Origin: Pseudomonadota bacterium
Lineage (GTDB): Bacteria > Pseudomonadota > Alphaproteobacteria > Acetobacterales > Acetobacteraceae
Assembly (NCBI GenBank): GCA_021818505.1
Contig: JAKADX010000025.1
Location: forward strand, 1 to 58,784
DNA length: 58,784 nt
Reading direction: 5' to 3'
Shown: positions 57,456-58,784 of the stretch, piece after piece
How the letters are laid out: every line of letters starts with the position of its first letter
Position numbering within the stretch: position 1 is the first letter of the stretch
The notes under the pieces: model-generated
Seen by the model: only the letters and a program-made list of their open reading frames with translations
Database searches by the model: none
What the model was told of the DNA's origin: nothing
Translations under genes and position numbers: made by a program

Positions 57456-58694
57456 ATGCGGGTGCTGCTCGACCAGATCCTGAAACGGTTCATCGTGCTC
57501 GGCCGGCTCACCGTGCGCTGGCCCGACGGCTCCAACAGCACGTATGGCGGCACCCCGGGACCGGAGGCGGTGATCGAACTGCGGGACGCGCGCACGGTCG
57601 CGCGGCTTGCGCTCAACCCTGCGTTGGCCGTCGGCGAGGCCTACATGGACGGCGGGCTGGTCGCGGTGGACCGGCCGATCTACGACGTGCTTGATGTGCT
57701 GATCGCCAACCTGATGGCGGAGAAATCAGGCCAGGCGATCGTCAAGCTGCGTGACGCTGTACGGCTGGTGACACGACGCTTCGCCCAGTTCAATCCGGCG
57801 GGCCGCGCGCAGCGCAACGTGGCGCATCACTACGACCTCAACGGTCGGCTTTACAGCTTGTTCCTCGACCGCGACCGGCAATACTCCTGCGCTTATTTTC
57901 CGCGTGGCGACGAGACGATTGACGAGGCGCAGATCGCCAAGAAGCGGCACATCGCTGCCAAGCTGCTGCTCAACCGTCCCGACCTGTCGGTGCTGGACAT
58001 CGGCTGCGGCTGGGGCGGGCTGGCGCTGACGCTTGCGCGCGACTATGGCGCGCGGGTCACCGGCATCACGCTCTCGACCGAGCAGCACGCCGAGGCGCAG
58101 GCGCGCGCGCAGGCGGAGGGTCTGGCCGATCGCGTGTCCTTCGAGCTGATGGACTACCGCTCGATGCACCGCCGCTTCGACCGGATCGTCTCGGTCGGCA
58201 TGTTCGAGCATGTCGGCGTCGGGTACTATCGCCACTTCTTCGAGACGGTAAAGCGCTGCCTGGCACCCGACGGGATCGCGCTGCTGCACGCGATCGGCCG
58301 CAATGACCGGCCCGGTTCGACAAACGCCTGGATCGCGAAATACATCTTCCCCGGCGGTTACTGCCCCGCGCTGTCGGAAGTGTTCCCGCCGATCGAGAAA
58401 GCAGGCCTCATCACCACGGACGTCGAGATTCTGCGGCTGCACTATGCCGAGACGCTGCGCCACTGGCGCCGCCGTTTCGCCGCCAATCGCGACGCCATCG
58501 CCGGTATCTACGACGAGCGATTCTGCCGCATGTTCGAGTTCTACCTCGCCGGCGCGGAGCTGTCGTTCCGGCGCGAACACATGATGGTGTTCCAGGTCCA
58601 ACTCGCCCGCGACCAGACCGCGGTTCCACTGACGCGGGACTACGTCACCGACACGGAACGCGCCAGGGTGGCGGGGCGAGGGGTTCCGGCCTAG
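57456..58694 (+). CDS. cfa: Cyclopropane-fatty-acyl-phospholipid synthase
   Basis: A 412-residue SAM-dependent enzyme that adds a methylene bridge to unsaturated acyl chains. An N-terminal lipid-binding region (about 1-110, with NPALAVGEAYMDGGL) precedes the methyltransferase domain with VLDIGCGWGGLALTLA, HHYDLNGRLYSLFLD, YSCAYF and SVGMFEHVGVGYYRHFF. The C-terminal HYAETLRHWRRRF is typical. The ATG at 57456 follows GGAGGG. It is separated from the ribosomal operon by a hairpin. Confidence 0.94.
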   Translation: MRVLLDQILKRFIVLGRLTVRWPDGSNSTYGGTPGPEAVIELRDARTVARLALNPALAVGEAYMDGGLVAVDRPIYDVLDVLIANLMAEKSGQAIVKLRDAVRLVTRRFAQFNPAGRAQRNVAHHYDLNGRLYSLFLDRDRQYSCAYFPRGDETIDEAQIAKKRHIAAKLLLNRPDLSVLDIGCGWGGLALTLARDYGARVTGITLSTEQHAEAQARAQAEGLADRVSFELMDYRSMHRRFDRIVSVGMFEHVGVGYYRHFFETVKRCLAPDGIALLHAIGRNDRPGSTNAWIAKYIFPGGYCPALSEVFPPIEKAGLITTDVEILRLHYAETLRHWRRRFAANRDAIAGIYDERFCRMFEFYLAGAELSFRREHMMVFQVQLARDQTAVPLTRDYVTDTERARVAGRGVPA

Positions 58695-58713
58695 CCTCCG
58701 CCCGTGCGGCGTG

Positions 58714-58784
58714 TCAGGGCGGCGGGATGTTGGCGTTGCGGCGGAACAGGTTTGCGGGGTCGTAAGTGCGCTTCAGTGCCGCCA
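58714..58784 (-). CDS. C-terminus of a BBE-type FAD-linked oxidase (partial)
   Basis: The last 22 residues of a minus-strand gene whose body lies beyond the window. The frame ending at 58714-58716 reads LKRTYDPANLFRRNANIPP, the well-known C-terminal signature (YDPxNLFRxNxNI) of berberine-bridge-enzyme-like FAD oxidoreductases. It converges on cfa with 19 bases between stops. Confidence 0.8.
   Translation of the reverse strand, partial: AALKRTYDPANLFRRNANIPPP

Overview
The window is about 58.8 kb of very GC-rich bacterial chromosome. Gene content and protein style point to an alphaproteobacterium, most likely a member of the Acetobacteraceae/Rhodospirillales. This is inference from families such as the N-type ATPase, the entericidin-like lipoprotein, the PdeM/Lhr pair, the MntR/MntH pair and CaiB/acyl-CoA gene clusters; no rRNA or other phylogenetic marker was available to confirm it. 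Genes are densely packed and many pairs share an ATGA or GTGA stop/start overlap. I see no prophage, transposase, CRISPR array, tRNA or rRNA.

Layout. 1-6020: the end of a zinc-type dehydrogenase, then a DNA-repair block on the minus strand (Lhr-like helicase, PdeM nuclease, photolyase, metallophosphatase). 6247-12056: a GH16-like glycosidase with a Thr/Gly/Ser linker, a SixA-type phosphatase with a CYTH/CHAD protein, a GST, cysK and an entericidin. 12480-19795: a ClpP paralogue coupled to a Gfo/Idh dehydrogenase, a Tat-exported SMP-30 lactonase, cinA, pgpA, a soluble lytic transglycosylase, dapA and smpB. 19856-29295: a minus-strand block reading CBS-domain protein, atpDCQRBEFAG (a complete N-ATPase), di-heme peroxidase, fluoride riboswitch, fluC/crcB, universal stress protein. 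An FNR/FixK-like box lies upstream of the CBS gene. 29379-40720: catabolic genes (AGPS-like flavoprotein, D-2-hydroxyacid dehydrogenase, SDR, MmgE/PrpD, acyl-CoA synthetase, TetR, enoyl-CoA hydratase, acyl-CoA dehydrogenase, lipoyl E2) and a wrecked 2-oxoacid dehydrogenase E1 alpha/beta remnant. 40892-47712: adenine deaminase with its permease, an OmpA-type porin, a CaiB/BaiF CoA-transferase, a DUF2459-like lipoprotein and a tiny lipoprotein. 47850-58784: NDH-2, a methyltransferase, divergent mntR/mntH with a clear operator, a Uma2 remnant, hemB, a small upstream ORF coupled to a monooxygenase, an amidohydrolase with a hydantoin-racemase-like protein, rpsF-rpsR-rplI, a cyclopropane fatty acid synthase and the tail of a BBE-type flavoprotein.

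The most interesting points are: (i) the N-ATPase operon led by a CBS-domain gene under a probable FNR/FixK site, with two glutamates in the c subunit; (ii) a fluoride riboswitch candidate ahead of fluC; (iii) E1 alpha/beta genes collapsed by two internal deletions while the downstream E2 stays open; (iv) an internally deleted Uma2 gene; (v) a 27-codon Cys-Cys upstream ORF coupled by ATGA to a monooxygenase; (vi) a dispersed palindromic repeat, one copy of which supplies the apparent start codon of pgpA.
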